Positions 38,193 to 46,500 of a DNA stretch of 64,000 nucleotides are shown here, piece by piece. This stretch comes from Pelagomonas calceolata (Eukaryota > Sar > Pelagophyceae > Pelagomonadales > Pelagomonadaceae): positions 1,736,001 to 1,800,000 of the forward strand of contig CAKKNE010000001.1 of assembly GCA_918797485.1 (NCBI GenBank). The letters are read 5' to 3'. Within the stretch, counting starts at the first letter, position 1. The number at the start of each line of letters is the position of its first letter. The position numbers and the translations under genes are program-made. Below the pieces are notes generated by a model that was not told the DNA's origin, did no database searches, and saw only the letters and a list, made by a program, of their open reading frames with translations.

Positions 38193-39503
38193 CTACGCCA
38201 CGGCGACGCCCGCCACCGCCGCCGCCAAGTCGTCCACGTCGTCCGCGTCGTCGAGCTCGTCCTCGTCGCACAGGTCCTCGTCGTTGTCCTCGAGCTCTCC
38301 TAATACATCGGCAGGAACGACCGTCGCGAGCTCGGCCAGCGCCTCGTCCGACAAACCGTTGCCGTCTAATTCCAACGCCTTGAGGGATGGCGCCGCTTTC
38401 ACGACGGCCCGCGCCAGCGCCAGCGCGCCGCGCGAGCCGATCTCCGACGCGCGGCAGACGAAGGTTGATAAAGCGGGGAACTGTGATGCGGAAAAACCCT
38501 TGGCCAACCGGCCCGCGCCGCGCGACGAGAACTCGTTTTCTTCCACTTGGAGCACTTCTAGCGTCGAAGCACAGGAAGCGAGCCATTTTGTGGAGGTGAA
38601 CGCGTCCGCCGTGAGTTCGTTGCCCGAGAAATCCAGAGCGCGCAGGTTGTCGCACTTTTCCAGTCCACTACACAACTCGCCGAAGCCGTCGTCCCCCAAT
38701 GAGCAGTCTCTGACATTGAGCACTTCGAGAGGTGAAGCGCCGTTCGCCGCGGACAGCCACTCGCCGAGTAACTGGCCCCCGTCCGTCCCAAACGTGTTAT
38801 CCGCGAGGTCGACGGTCACGAGCAATTGCCTTGCCCGTAACGCTTCCGCGAACACTAAGGAACCGGCTCTCCCAGCCCGTGTTCCGGAGAACCGCAGGTC
38901 CGTCAGATCCGGCGACTTCTGGACGATCTCGGCTATCGCTTTGGCGCCCTCGTCACCGCTCATATTGTTAAAATAGTGGAACGACTCCAAGGACGTGACG
39001 CCCTTGCTCGTCAACACATCTTTGAGCTGGTGGGCTGCTGCACTGCTCATGCCGTTGTTGCACGTCTTGAGGTGGACTAGAGGGGCGGCTCCCATGAACA
39101 ACGGTAGCAAAGCATCGAGACCTTTTTGCCCTAAGGCGTTGTCCGACACATCTAATGAAGTGATTCTTGATCGTTTGGCGTCGCCGTAGCCCGAGGCTTT
39201 TGCTAGTGCTGTTGCGAGCGTCTCTAACACTTCGAGCGCTTCGGCCTCGGGCCTTCCAGCAATAACGTCGCTCACGTCGACGTCCTTGACGCCTCTCAAC
39301 GACGCGAGCTTCTCGGCGATGGCCTTCGCGGCTTTCGCGCCGTAGGACTTGTTGCTCAGTTTTATTTTACGTAACGCTTGGCCGTTGCTCAATTCCTCCA
39401 CCAATTTGAGCGCGGCGTCCGGCTCCGCCACATGTTCTCTAGCGGGATTCGCGGCGCAGACGTCGAAGGCGTCGAGGGGCAGGGCGCCCTCGAAGCCCGC
39501 CAT
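38193..39503 (-). CDS. Ran GTPase-activating protein (RanGAP-type LRR)
   Basis: 436 aa of ribonuclease-inhibitor-type leucine-rich repeats (SLDVSDNALGQKGLDALLPL; ALDFSGNELTADAF; ALELDGNGLSDEALAELATV) followed by a short acidic tail (DNDEDLCDEDELDDADDVDD). This architecture and size match RanGAP1/Rna1p, which stimulates GTP hydrolysis by Ran at the cytoplasmic side of the nuclear pore. The N-terminal 60 residues (GQALRKIKLSNKSYGAKAA) contain the usual first repeat with an SNKSYG region near the expected catalytic Arg/Asn site. No plant-type WPP domain is seen. Confidence 0.82.
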   Translation of the reverse strand: MAGFEGALPLDAFDVCAANPAREHVAEPDAALKLVEELSNGQALRKIKLSNKSYGAKAAKAIAEKLASLRGVKDVDVSDVIAGRPEAEALEVLETLATALAKASGYGDAKRSRITSLDVSDNALGQKGLDALLPLFMGAAPLVHLKTCNNGMSSAAAHQLKDVLTSKGVTSLESFHYFNNMSGDEGAKAIAEIVQKSPDLTDLRFSGTRAGRAGSLVFAEALRARQLLVTVDLADNTFGTDGGQLLGEWLSAANGASPLEVLNVRDCSLGDDGFGELCSGLEKCDNLRALDFSGNELTADAFTSTKWLASCASTLEVLQVEENEFSSRGAGRLAKGFSASQFPALSTFVCRASEIGSRGALALARAVVKAAPSLKALELDGNGLSDEALAELATVVPADVLGELEDNDEDLCDEDELDDADDVDDLAAAVAGVAVA

Positions 39504-39666
39504 CGCTTATGCTGCCTCTGGTGCCGCTTGGTGTGCCGTGCCTACGATTGCTTGCGCTCGCAGGCCAAGCAACAGCGATGCAGCAGCAGTGCTGGCCTTG
39601 CCTCGCGCAGTCTACCTGCAGCGATGCTGCTTTTTGGAGCCAACTTTTTCGAGGCGATTTTTGCTG

Positions 39667-39690
39667 GCTAGTGTCTTACAGAACGCTAGA
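39667..39690 (+). promoter_or_regulatory. dyad promoter element, copy 7
   Basis: GCTAGTG half, TCTTACA centre, ACGCTAGA half. It lies in the 416-base divergent region between RanGAP (ATG 39503) and the coiled-coil membrane gene (ATG 39920). Confidence 0.58.
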
Positions 39691-39919
39691 TAATTTTTTG
39701 AGGGCATCAGCCTGGGGCGTGGCTCGCGTACTATCTCGTATCCAGGGCAAGGCGAGAGTCAAAATCGTCGCTGTCAACAGTTGCGCTTCATTTCGACGGC
39801 TCGCGTACACGTGTGAAGTCGTGGTCAAGCCCTCTGCCCTGCCTGAAATTTTCCAATAATTAATTAGTGCGGCGGCGGCGCCTGGCGCGGTTACACGAGA
39901 GAGAGAAAGAAAACTAACC

Positions 39920-41246
39920 ATGCCCTGGACGCCCCGAGGCGGCAAGGCCCTGTCTCGCGCCGCGAGCGGCCGCGTGCCGGGCCCGAGGACGACGAACTCG
40001 TGCGTCAAAGGCATTATGCTCCTCATCATCTTCGTCATTATGCTCATGGTCGCGTCCTTCGAGCACTCGCTGGCGGCGGCGGCGCACAAGATCGGGCTCG
40101 ACAAGGACGTCGAATTCGCGGCGCATCTCGCGCAGCCGGTCGTCGAGCGCGCCGAGGCCTTCGTGGAGCAGGTCGAGACCGCGGCGGCGCGCGACGTCGC
40201 CTACGCACGTTCCCATCTGGCGCAGCCGGTCCTCGAGCACGCGGGCGCCTTCTTGGAGGCTCCTGTCGAAGAACTCGGCCGCGACTACCAGCTCGTTGCC
40301 GACGCGCTGCGGGTGTTGGCGCGGCCGGGCGCGGAACCGGACGCCCTGGAGGCGAAGGCGGCCGAGCTTGCCGACCTCGAGGCCGAGCGGGCCGTGCGCG
40401 CGGCGCAGGCCGAACTCAAGGCGGCGGCGGCGGCGAAGGCCGAGGCCGAGGCAGAGCGCTACGAAGCTGAACGGGCCAAACGCATCGCCGACGCGGAGAA
40501 GCGCATCGCAGCCAAGCGGGAGGCTCAGGAAGCGGCGGCGGCCGAGCGCCTCGCCGCGGAGAGGGCGCGGGCCGAACGCGCCGCGGAGGAGAAGCGCGTC
40601 GCCACCAAGCGGAAGAAGCAGGAGGCCGACCTCGCTCGCGCGAAGGCAGAGATAGAGAGTGTCGCGGCCGAGGCCCAGGCGCGCGCCGACGCCGACCGCA
40701 AAGCGGCCGTCCTATTTCGCGACACAGTTTTGTATGCTATCGTGACACCAAGTATAGTGCGAGCAAAGGTAAATACGGGAAATGATCGTCAAAAACTGGT
40801 GCAAGCATCATTAAAAGCGTGGCCCGCATTGCGAAGATTTAACGCTTCTTATCAATTAGATAGTTCGTGTGTGTCGATCCTGCAACAAAGACACATAACA
40901 ATAAGCACTAAATATTACTCAGAAGAACGAGGTGTGGGTTGGATCCACGCCGGCAAAGTCGGACACTGGTGTAGCTTTTTACGATATCTAGTCTATTGTA
41001 ACACATCTGATGCCGTCGTCTGTGTGTGGATTGATGGCCGTCGCGAAGGCCCCGGAGGCATCTACAAAATTCGCCGCGCCGGCCGCGAGACCGGCACCGC
41101 CAGCGAAGCCTGTAGCTACCCCCGAGGAGGCCGCGGCCTGGGCGGCACGCATCCCGAAGCAGGTGCGACCGCCGCCGCCGGGCGAGGCGTTGCCGCAGGA
41201 AGGGGTCGACACGCAGCCCGCGAAACCTGTCGCCGCGCAACCGTAG
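39920..41246 (+). CDS. membrane-anchored coiled-coil protein interrupted by a low-GC segment
   Basis: N-terminal basic stretch, then a membrane helix (CVKGIMLLIIFVIMLMVASF, residues about 28-47), two short repeats (AAHLAQPVVERAEAFVEQ; RSHLAQPVLEHAGAFLEA) and a long Ala/Glu/Lys coiled coil (about 135-268). Near 40720 the composition drops in GC and the frame carries unrelated residues. A Pro/Ala-rich end (APAARPAPPAKPVATPEEA, GEALPQEGVDTQPAKP) resumes in another frame by about 41040, stop 41244-41246. I cannot place splice sites with confidence. Function unknown. Confidence 0.55.
40722..41009 (+). other. low-GC segment inside the coiled-coil gene, intron or insertion
   Basis: About 290 bases much richer in A and T than both flanks, coinciding with a change of coding frame. 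A good conventional donor (AAAG|GTAAATAC at 40769) is present; I find no clear acceptor with CAG. It may be a conventional spliceosomal intron, an organelle-DNA insertion or another insertion. It lacks introner termini. Confidence 0.5.
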
Positions 41247-41265
41247 AGTAATAACAATTTAAAAA

Positions 41266-41727
41266 TTACGGGTCCCGCCGCCGCGCCCGGCTCGGCGCCC
41301 GCGGCACGAGAGACGTAAAAAATAAGCCAACGCCGCGCGTCACGGCCACGAGGCCCCGCACCAGGGCGGGCGCCCAGTCGTCCCGCGCGCGGACGCAAAG
41401 AACAACAATCGCATCGCAGACACACGCGAGGAGCGGCCCGAGGACCGGCACGCGCCGCGCGACCGCCGCCGCGCGAGAGGGCGCGTCGAGTTGCTGGTGC
41501 GCCGGCGTGCCCAGCACCATGATGTCTCCAACAACCCCAAACAGGTCGTCCGCCGCGTCGACGACGGCGTCGTCGAGACGGTAGCGCTTGCCGCGAAAGA
41601 CGAGCGTCGTGCGCGCCGGCACGAGGCCGAAGTGTCTCGCCGCGGTGGTGACGGGTGATTCACCCACGGGCACGTCGAGTCGCTCCGTGGTCGTGCGCCA
41701 TTTGAATGTCAAGGTGCGCGTCGACAT
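41266..41727 (-). CDS. ubiquitin-like domain protein with hydrophobic C-terminal helices
   Basis: 153 aa. Residues 1-78 read as a ubiquitin-like fold: RTLTFKWRTTTERLDVPVGE, LVFRGKRYRLDDAV and DIMVLGTP occupy the positions of strand 1-2, strand 3 with GK, and the last strand. Residues about 88-140 hold two hydrophobic helices (VPVLGPLLACVCDAIVVLCV; LVRGLVAVTRGVGLFFTSLV), so the protein is probably membrane-bound with a cytosolic ubiquitin-like head, as in HERP-type proteins. No Gly-Gly tail. Function inferred only. Confidence 0.62.
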   Translation of the reverse strand: MSTRTLTFKWRTTTERLDVPVGESPVTTAARHFGLVPARTTLVFRGKRYRLDDAVVDAADDLFGVVGDIMVLGTPAHQQLDAPSRAAAVARRVPVLGPLLACVCDAIVVLCVRARDDWAPALVRGLVAVTRGVGLFFTSLVPRAPSRARRRDP

Positions 41728-41926
41728 CGTTTATACGGCTATGTCTATATGCCCTCAGCTCGAGCTCCTCGAGATGTGGCTGTGCTGGTGCGCTCGCAGG
41801 TGCAACAGCGCACGCACGGCTGTCGCAGCGATGCACGCTGTCGCAGCGATGGAAATGAATGGTAAGGATAAACAATTGGAGGTAACAAGAGCTCCCGCTT
41901 CGCAGCCTAAATCACCTGGTCGCTTT

Positions 41927-41951
41927 TCTAGTGCCTTTACATGCCGCTAGC
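41927..41951 (+). promoter_or_regulatory. dyad promoter element, copy 8
   Basis: TCTAGTG half, CCTTTACA centre, CCGCTAGC half. It lies in the 325-base divergent region between the membrane ubiquitin-like gene (ATG 41727) and the UCH gene (ATG 42053). Confidence 0.57.
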
Positions 41952-42052
41952 TCGCAGCGCGCGAGGCGCGACTCTCTGCAGCAGCGCGTTTAGCAGATCC
42001 TAGGGCCTCACGCATCATAACAGATCGCGCATCGCTGCGGCGACCACGAATT

Positions 42053-42850
42053 ATGGCCGACAGCACGAATGAGGCCACCAAACCGATCGGCTGGCTCCCC
42101 TTAGAGTCGAACCCCGAAGTCCTGAACCCCTTCTTGTGGAAGTTGGGCGTGCCGGGTGAGTGGGGCTTTTGCGATGTCTTCGGATTGGACCCCGAGCTGC
42201 TGGCCATGGTCCCGCGGCCGTGCATGGCTTTGTGTCTGTTGTTTCCGTGTGCGAAGATCGCGAAGGAGCGGAGACCGGCTCTGCGAGCAGCTCGACGGGA
42301 TCGAGTGGAAGCTGATAAAGCGGATCCCGACAATGACGAAGCACGTATTCGTAACGAGGCGGAAGGTGGCGTCTTCTTCCTCGAACAAGTGGAAGGGACC
42401 GGCAATGCGTGCGGCACGGTGGCATGCATCCACGCCGTCGGCAACGCCGTGGCCGGCCAGGCCTTCCACGTGCCCTGGGAGACGCCCCTCGGCAAGTACA
42501 TCACCGAAGCCTCCAAGGACCATACTCCTAAAGAACGGGGCAACCGGTTACTAGCTGCCACTGACTTGCATCAGGCGGCGGACGACACGGCGCGGTCGGG
42601 ACAGACGGAAGGCGCCGGGACGGACGACGCGGGAGATCGTCATTTCGTTTGTTTCTGTGAGCGCGGTGGTAGATTATTTGAATTGGATGGCCGAAATATC
42701 GGCGTCGACGACGAGGCGTTCCCCGTGGACCACGGCCCGACGACGCCCGAAAATTTCGTCAACGATGCAGCTAGGGTCATCCGCGACGAGTTCGTCGCCC
42801 TGGACGCGGACAACCCGAACTTTAACGTGGTGGCGTTCGTGCAGTTATAA
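42053..42850 (+). CDS. ubiquitin C-terminal hydrolase (UCH, peptidase C12, UCH-L3 type)
   Basis: 265 aa, single exon. Cleaves small adducts and precursor extensions from the C terminus of ubiquitin. The start WLPLESNPEVLNPFLWKLGV is the ubiquitin-contacting helix of UCH-L1/L3. The catalytic Cys is in GNACGTVACIHAV, His in DRHFVCFCERGG and Asp in LFELDGRNIG; the last strand is NFNVVAFVQL. The loop before the catalytic Cys is longer than usual (VEADKADPDNDEARI). Such enzymes process ubiquitin fusions, making the fusion at 29500-30335 a plausible substrate. It ends six bases from its convergent neighbour. Confidence 0.93.
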   Translation: MADSTNEATKPIGWLPLESNPEVLNPFLWKLGVPGEWGFCDVFGLDPELLAMVPRPCMALCLLFPCAKIAKERRPALRAARRDRVEADKADPDNDEARIRNEAEGGVFFLEQVEGTGNACGTVACIHAVGNAVAGQAFHVPWETPLGKYITEASKDHTPKERGNRLLAATDLHQAADDTARSGQTEGAGTDDAGDRHFVCFCERGGRLFELDGRNIGVDDEAFPVDHGPTTPENFVNDAARVIRDEFVALDADNPNFNVVAFVQL

Positions 42851-42856
42851 GAAGTA

Positions 42857-43720
42857 CTAGTTAGGCAACTGGAATTTCCTCGTCGCGCCGGCGTACGCGT
42901 CGAGGATGGCGTCGCGGGGGATGTGCTCGAAGAGCGCGCGCACGACCTTCTGCGCGGCCGCCGCGTCCTTGCCTTCGCGCGCGGCCATCGCGGCTTTATA
43001 GGCGTCCTTGGCGAGCGGCTTGAGCGTCGCGAGCATCTTTTTCAGCGCGGTGAGGCTCATCTTGGGCAGGAGCTCGTGGGCGAAGTTCTTCCAGCCGTCG
43101 TCGGCGCACTCCTCGGCCTCGCTCTGGCGCGGCTTCTTCGGCCGCCGCTTGGCCTTGGGCGCGGGCTTCGGCGGCGGCGGCGGCGCCTCGGGTTCGTCGT
43201 CGCTCGACGAGTCGCCGCCCGTCGGCGGCAGCGCGGCCGACGCCGAGCTCATCGCCGACGCCGCGCTCTTCCGCGCCGGCGGCGCCGCGGCCGCGTCGTC
43301 CTCGGACTCGTCCTCGGACGGCGGCGGCGCCGCGCTGGGCTTCTTCTTCTTCTTCTTCGGCCGCGCGGCGGGCGGCGGGCCCACGTCGTCGTCGCGCTTC
43401 TTCTTCTTCTTCTTCGCCGCGGGCTTCTTCGGCTGCGGCGCGGGCTTCTTCGGCGCCTTTCCGAGGTGCTCCGGCTTCGGCTCCGGCGTCGTCCGCCCGA
43501 GGCGCCGCGCGGCGTCGCCGCGGGGCGCGTAGCCGGCCTCGAGATTTGCGAACGGGTCTTTCGCTCCCGACTCGAGGTGGTCGCCGAGCGTGCGCGCGAC
43601 GCGTAGTTTGGCGCGCTCTTCCTTGTCCGCGATCGCTTGCGCCTCCAGGGCCTCGACGACGACGGGGTCGTCCTCGGCTAGCCCGAGCATGGCCGCGACT
43701 TCGGCGGCGGACTGGACCAT
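42857..43720 (-). CDS. Lys-rich, low-complexity protein, probably nuclear
   Basis: 287 aa. The N-terminal 75 residues are helical (AAEVAAMLGLAEDDPVVVEA). The middle has Lys runs (AAKKKKKKRDDD, PKKKKKKPSA) that look like nuclear localisation signals, and alternating acidic Ser/Asp and Pro blocks. The C-terminal 85 residues form a compact helical domain (WKNFAHELLPKMSLTALKKM; VVRALFEHIPRDAILDAYAG). No family recognised. Confidence 0.6.
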   Translation of the reverse strand: MVQSAAEVAAMLGLAEDDPVVVEALEAQAIADKEERAKLRVARTLGDHLESGAKDPFANLEAGYAPRGDAARRLGRTTPEPKPEHLGKAPKKPAPQPKKPAAKKKKKKRDDDVGPPPAARPKKKKKKPSAAPPPSEDESEDDAAAAPPARKSAASAMSSASAALPPTGGDSSSDDEPEAPPPPPKPAPKAKRRPKKPRQSEAEECADDGWKNFAHELLPKMSLTALKKMLATLKPLAKDAYKAAMAAREGKDAAAAQKVVRALFEHIPRDAILDAYAGATRKFQLPN

Positions 43721-43974
43721 GGCTGCTAGCGGCGGTTAACGAGCGTGCACCGCCAATGGGTTTGTTGGTTGGCTGCTGCGGCGGCGTTACTTGCCCGGCG
43801 CTGCGTTTAACCAGCGCGCGCGTCCAACGCTCAGAGTCAGAGCTGCCTGGCTCGATAACTCGACGGTTTTGCGGCGCAAACGAACAGGTGACAGTTCTGG
43901 CGCAGCCGTAAGGACGCCTACAGCAAAATGCGGCTCGCGTGGCGAGCGGAGAGTCGCGTTCGATTCGGCACAGA

Positions 43975-43998
43975 GCTAGCGGCCAGTAAGACACTAGC
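43975..43998 (-). promoter_or_regulatory. dyad promoter element, copy 9
   Basis: Reverse-oriented: GCTAGCGG half, CCAGTAAGA centre, CACTAGC half. It lies in the 591-base divergent region between the Lys-rich gene (ATG 43720) and HSF (ATG 44312). Its presence argues that the in-frame ATG at 43928 is not the HSF start. Confidence 0.57.
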
Positions 43999-44311
43999 AA
44001 GCAAGCAAGAAAGCATCGACGAGTCCTCGGCAGCCTTTCCGGCAGCCGTAAAGACCAGTCGATTGCCGCGATGGGGGGCGCCGCCGAGCTCGGACGCCGG
44101 GTCACTTTGGCAGGCCCTATGCGAATGTGAGGCCGTAGCAGCCGCCGCTGGTGCTACGGAGCCAAAGCGCAGCCGCATCGACACCCCAGCACCCGCATCG
44201 GCCGGGCACGCGCAGCGACAGCGCCCGCATCGGCCACCGCGGCCACCGAAAGCCGACCCCAGGTCAAATTCCGGTCGCACGCGACGCGACGCGACCGCGC
44301 AGCGCGTCACC

Positions 44312-45436
44312 ATGGCCCACCGCGCGCACCTCCGCCGCGCCGCGGCCAACGCCGGGCCCAACTCATCGTGCGTCCGGCGTCCTTCCTCCCGCGCGCCGTC
44401 GACGCGCCACCACCATCGACGCGACGCCACCGCGCCGCGCCGTCGACGCGACGCGCCGCGCGCCATCGACGCGCCACACCACCGCAGGCTGAATCGCCCG
44501 CCGCCGCCGCCGCCGCGGCCGCCTCCATTGGCACACGACCCCGCCGTCCTCAAGACGCTGCCGCGCACGGGCAAGCGCGGCGCGCCCCAGGCCTTCCCGC
44601 ACCTCCTCTTCATGATGCTCGAAAGGGAGGAGGGCCGCCACATCAACTGGTGTTCCGATGGATTGAGCTTTGAGGTGCCGGACAAGGACGTCTTCGTCCG
44701 CGAGACGCTCCCGCGCTACTTCCGCCACAGCCGCTTCGCGTCGTTCCAGCGCCAGCTCAACCTCTACGGCTTCAAGAAAGTAAGTGATGGCGAGCTGCGC
44801 TTCGAGCACCCCGACTTCCTGCGGGACGCTCCACAAAGGGTCACGAAGGTGCTGCGAGCGCCGCCGCAACCGCAGAAGCCGCGGCCCAAGAAAAAGAAGG
44901 TCGTCCGTAAACCACCGTCATCGGACGACGACTATTCGGATGGAGACAAGACGCCGTCGCCGAAACGGTCGCGCTGCGACGTTTCCGCTTTATTTGGTAG
45001 AGACGAAGCTACTACGGCCGAGGCGCTATTTTCATTGAGCGCGCCGGCGAGTCCCGCCGGTACTGGCTCGGTCGGCTTCCCGTCGCCGGACGTGACGCTA
45101 CGCAAGGCCACGGAGAAGCTCCAGAATCAACCGCCGCCCGCGCCGCCGATCGCGACGCCGTCGCCGGCGTCGTCCTTCGGGTCGCGGACCAACCCGCGCG
45201 CGCCGCCGCCCTCGCCCCATGGTTTTGGCGCGGCGCTGGCCTGCGTCCGCGCGGCGTCGGGGTCGCTCGACTCGGACGAACTGCGGGACCCGTTGTTACG
45301 TCGCGGCCTCTCGGACGGCTCCGACGGCTGGCAGCGCGCCCTGGACGCCGGGCCCGCGCCGCCCTCGGAGCCGCTCTGGGCCCTCGATACGCCGACGGGC
45401 GGCTTCGGGGCCACGTTCTTCGGCGACGACGCCTGA
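44312..45436 (+). CDS. HSF: heat shock factor-type transcription factor
   Basis: 334 aa if the intron 44368-44487 is removed. The HSF DNA-binding domain is complete: PQAFPHLLFMMLEREEGRHI, INWCSDGLSFEVPDKDVF, LPRYFRHSRFASFQRQLNLY (recognition helix) and GFKKVSDGELRFEHPDFLRD. It is followed by a Lys/Arg nuclear signal (PRPKKKKVVRKPPS) and an acidic Ser/Pro-rich half, with no clear heptad oligomerisation region. HSF families are expanded in stramenopiles. The N-terminal 18 codons and the intron are less certain than the domain. Confidence 0.85.
   Translation: MAHRAHLRRAAANAGPNSSCVRRPSSRAPSTRHHHRRDATAPRRRRDAPRAIDAPHHRRLNRPPPPPPRPPPLAHDPAVLKTLPRTGKRGAPQAFPHLLFMMLEREEGRHINWCSDGLSFEVPDKDVFVRETLPRYFRHSRFASFQRQLNLYGFKKVSDGELRFEHPDFLRDAPQRVTKVLRAPPQPQKPRPKKKKVVRKPPSSDDDYSDGDKTPSPKRSRCDVSALFGRDEATTAEALFSLSAPASPAGTGSVGFPSPDVTLRKATEKLQNQPPPAPPIATPSPASSFGSRTNPRAPPPSPHGFGAALACVRAASGSLDSDELRDPLLRRGLSDGSDGWQRALDAGPAPPSEPLWALDTPTGGFGATFFGDDA
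44368..44487 (+). other. probable introner-like intron G in HSF
   Basis: Starts GTGCGTCCGGCGTCCTTCC and ends CACACCACCGCAG; 120 bases with no in-frame stop, so read-through is possible. It holds three core arms (CCATCGACGCGACG, GTCGACGCGACG, GCCATCGACGCG). GCGTCC lies just inside the donor, one base closer than in its relatives. Confidence 0.5.
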
Positions 45437-45592
45437 GCCTCGCTTCACCACCACCGGCGGCGCCGCCACGGCCCCGCCCTATCCATATCCCGCGCCCACC
45501 CACGTAGTAATGCCCCCTTATGTTCACCGTCGACGGCGGGCCCGCGCCACTGCTCCTGATTCCTGCTGAGGGGTGCGGGACCATTCTAGGTC

Positions 45593-45623
45593 CTAGCGTA
45601 GATAAGCCCACTAGCGTAGATAA
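45593..45623 (+). repeat. 13-bp direct repeat in an intergenic region
   Basis: Two copies of CTAGCGTAGATAA, starting at 45593 and 45611. CTAGCG is also the half-site of the dyad element. They are 165 bases upstream of the ATG at 45788; the rest of 45437-45787 shows nothing. Confidence 0.45.
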
Positions 45624-45787
45624 ACTGAGAAGCTCAGCAGGAGTTGGCCTGAACGCCTCGTACATTGCCCAAATTGTTCTTCAGAAGCATAAGTGCTGCC
45701 TAGGGGTCCTACCTTCACGACGCAGCCGAAAAAGCGACGCAAATCGCCGTATAAACCTCGAAACGCAAGGAATCAGAAGACAGAGTC

Positions 45788-46451
45788 ATGATGCTCCGCG
45801 CGTTCTTGTTCCTCGCGCCCTCAGCGATGGCCCTCCAGCCCATGAAGCCCGTGAGCTACGACGCCTTCGAGCTGGCCGCAGCGGAAGCGCTGAAAGACGA
45901 ATTGCGGGCCAACTACCAGAAGCGCGCGGCGCGCGAGCGGTCCATGGCCGCCCAGGCCGCCGACGCGCTCGACGCGGCGCAGACCTTGGACCAGATCGAG
46001 GCCGCGCTGCCCTTGGCCGACGCGGCGGGCCTGCCGGCCGACGCGCCGGAGGTCCTGGCGGCGATCGCGCGCCGCGACCGGGCCCGGGCGACGGAGGAGC
46101 GCAACGCCGTAGCAACGCGGCGTCCCGAATCGACGCGTCGACGGCGTCACTGACGGCTCGCGAACGCAGGTGCTCGAGGAAATCAACAAGGCCGCGGACT
46201 GCCACGTCGAGAGCTGCGACGTCGAATTGCTCGCGGGGCTATTGGACGAGGCGCGGTCGCTCGGCGTCGACGCGTCGAATATCCTGGAAAAGGGCCGCGA
46301 GCTCGCCGCCGTCCAGGGCGACCGCGCGGCGAACGTGGCTGCTGCTTTGATCTTCAGCGACGAGGCCCACGCCATCTACGACCCCCTGGCGCCGCCGCGG
46401 AACAAGGCGCCGATCCTGGAGGACATCTCCGTCCTGGGCCCTGACCTCTAG
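45788..46451 (+). CDS. helical secreted or plastid protein, two exons, unknown function
   Basis: Exon 1 is 45788-46108 and exon 2 is 46170-46451; total 200 aa. A signal-type leader (MMLRAFLFLAPSAMALQPM) is followed by an all-helical body with two similar halves: ELRANYQKRAARERSMAAQA and DQIEAALPLADAAGLPADAP; then LEEINKAADC, VELLAGLLDEARSLGVDASN and RELAAVQGDRAAN. The join RNA|VLEE keeps the helix register. The unspliced frame ends at 46153 in Arg-rich noise. No family recognised. Confidence 0.65.
46109..46169 (+). other. 61-base intron H, second introner-like set
   Basis: Starts GTAGCAACGCGGCGTCC and ends CTCGCGAACGCAG. It shares AACGCGGCGTCC and a GAATCGACGCG-type core with intron J in the LRR gene. 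Phase 0; the frame requires removal. Confidence 0.72.
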
Positions 46452-46500
46452 AAGGTTTCCCCACTTGTGGTAGTACATAAAACAATTATCACATAGCACA

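Noticed and set aside
43928-44311. Upstream in-frame ATG for HSF
   Set aside because: It would place the dyad promoter element inside the coding region; the encoded residues show no conserved pattern.
45593-45623. CTAGCG direct repeat as a twelfth dyad element
   Set aside because: Direct rather than inverted, and it lacks the CTTACA centre; listed only as a repeat.
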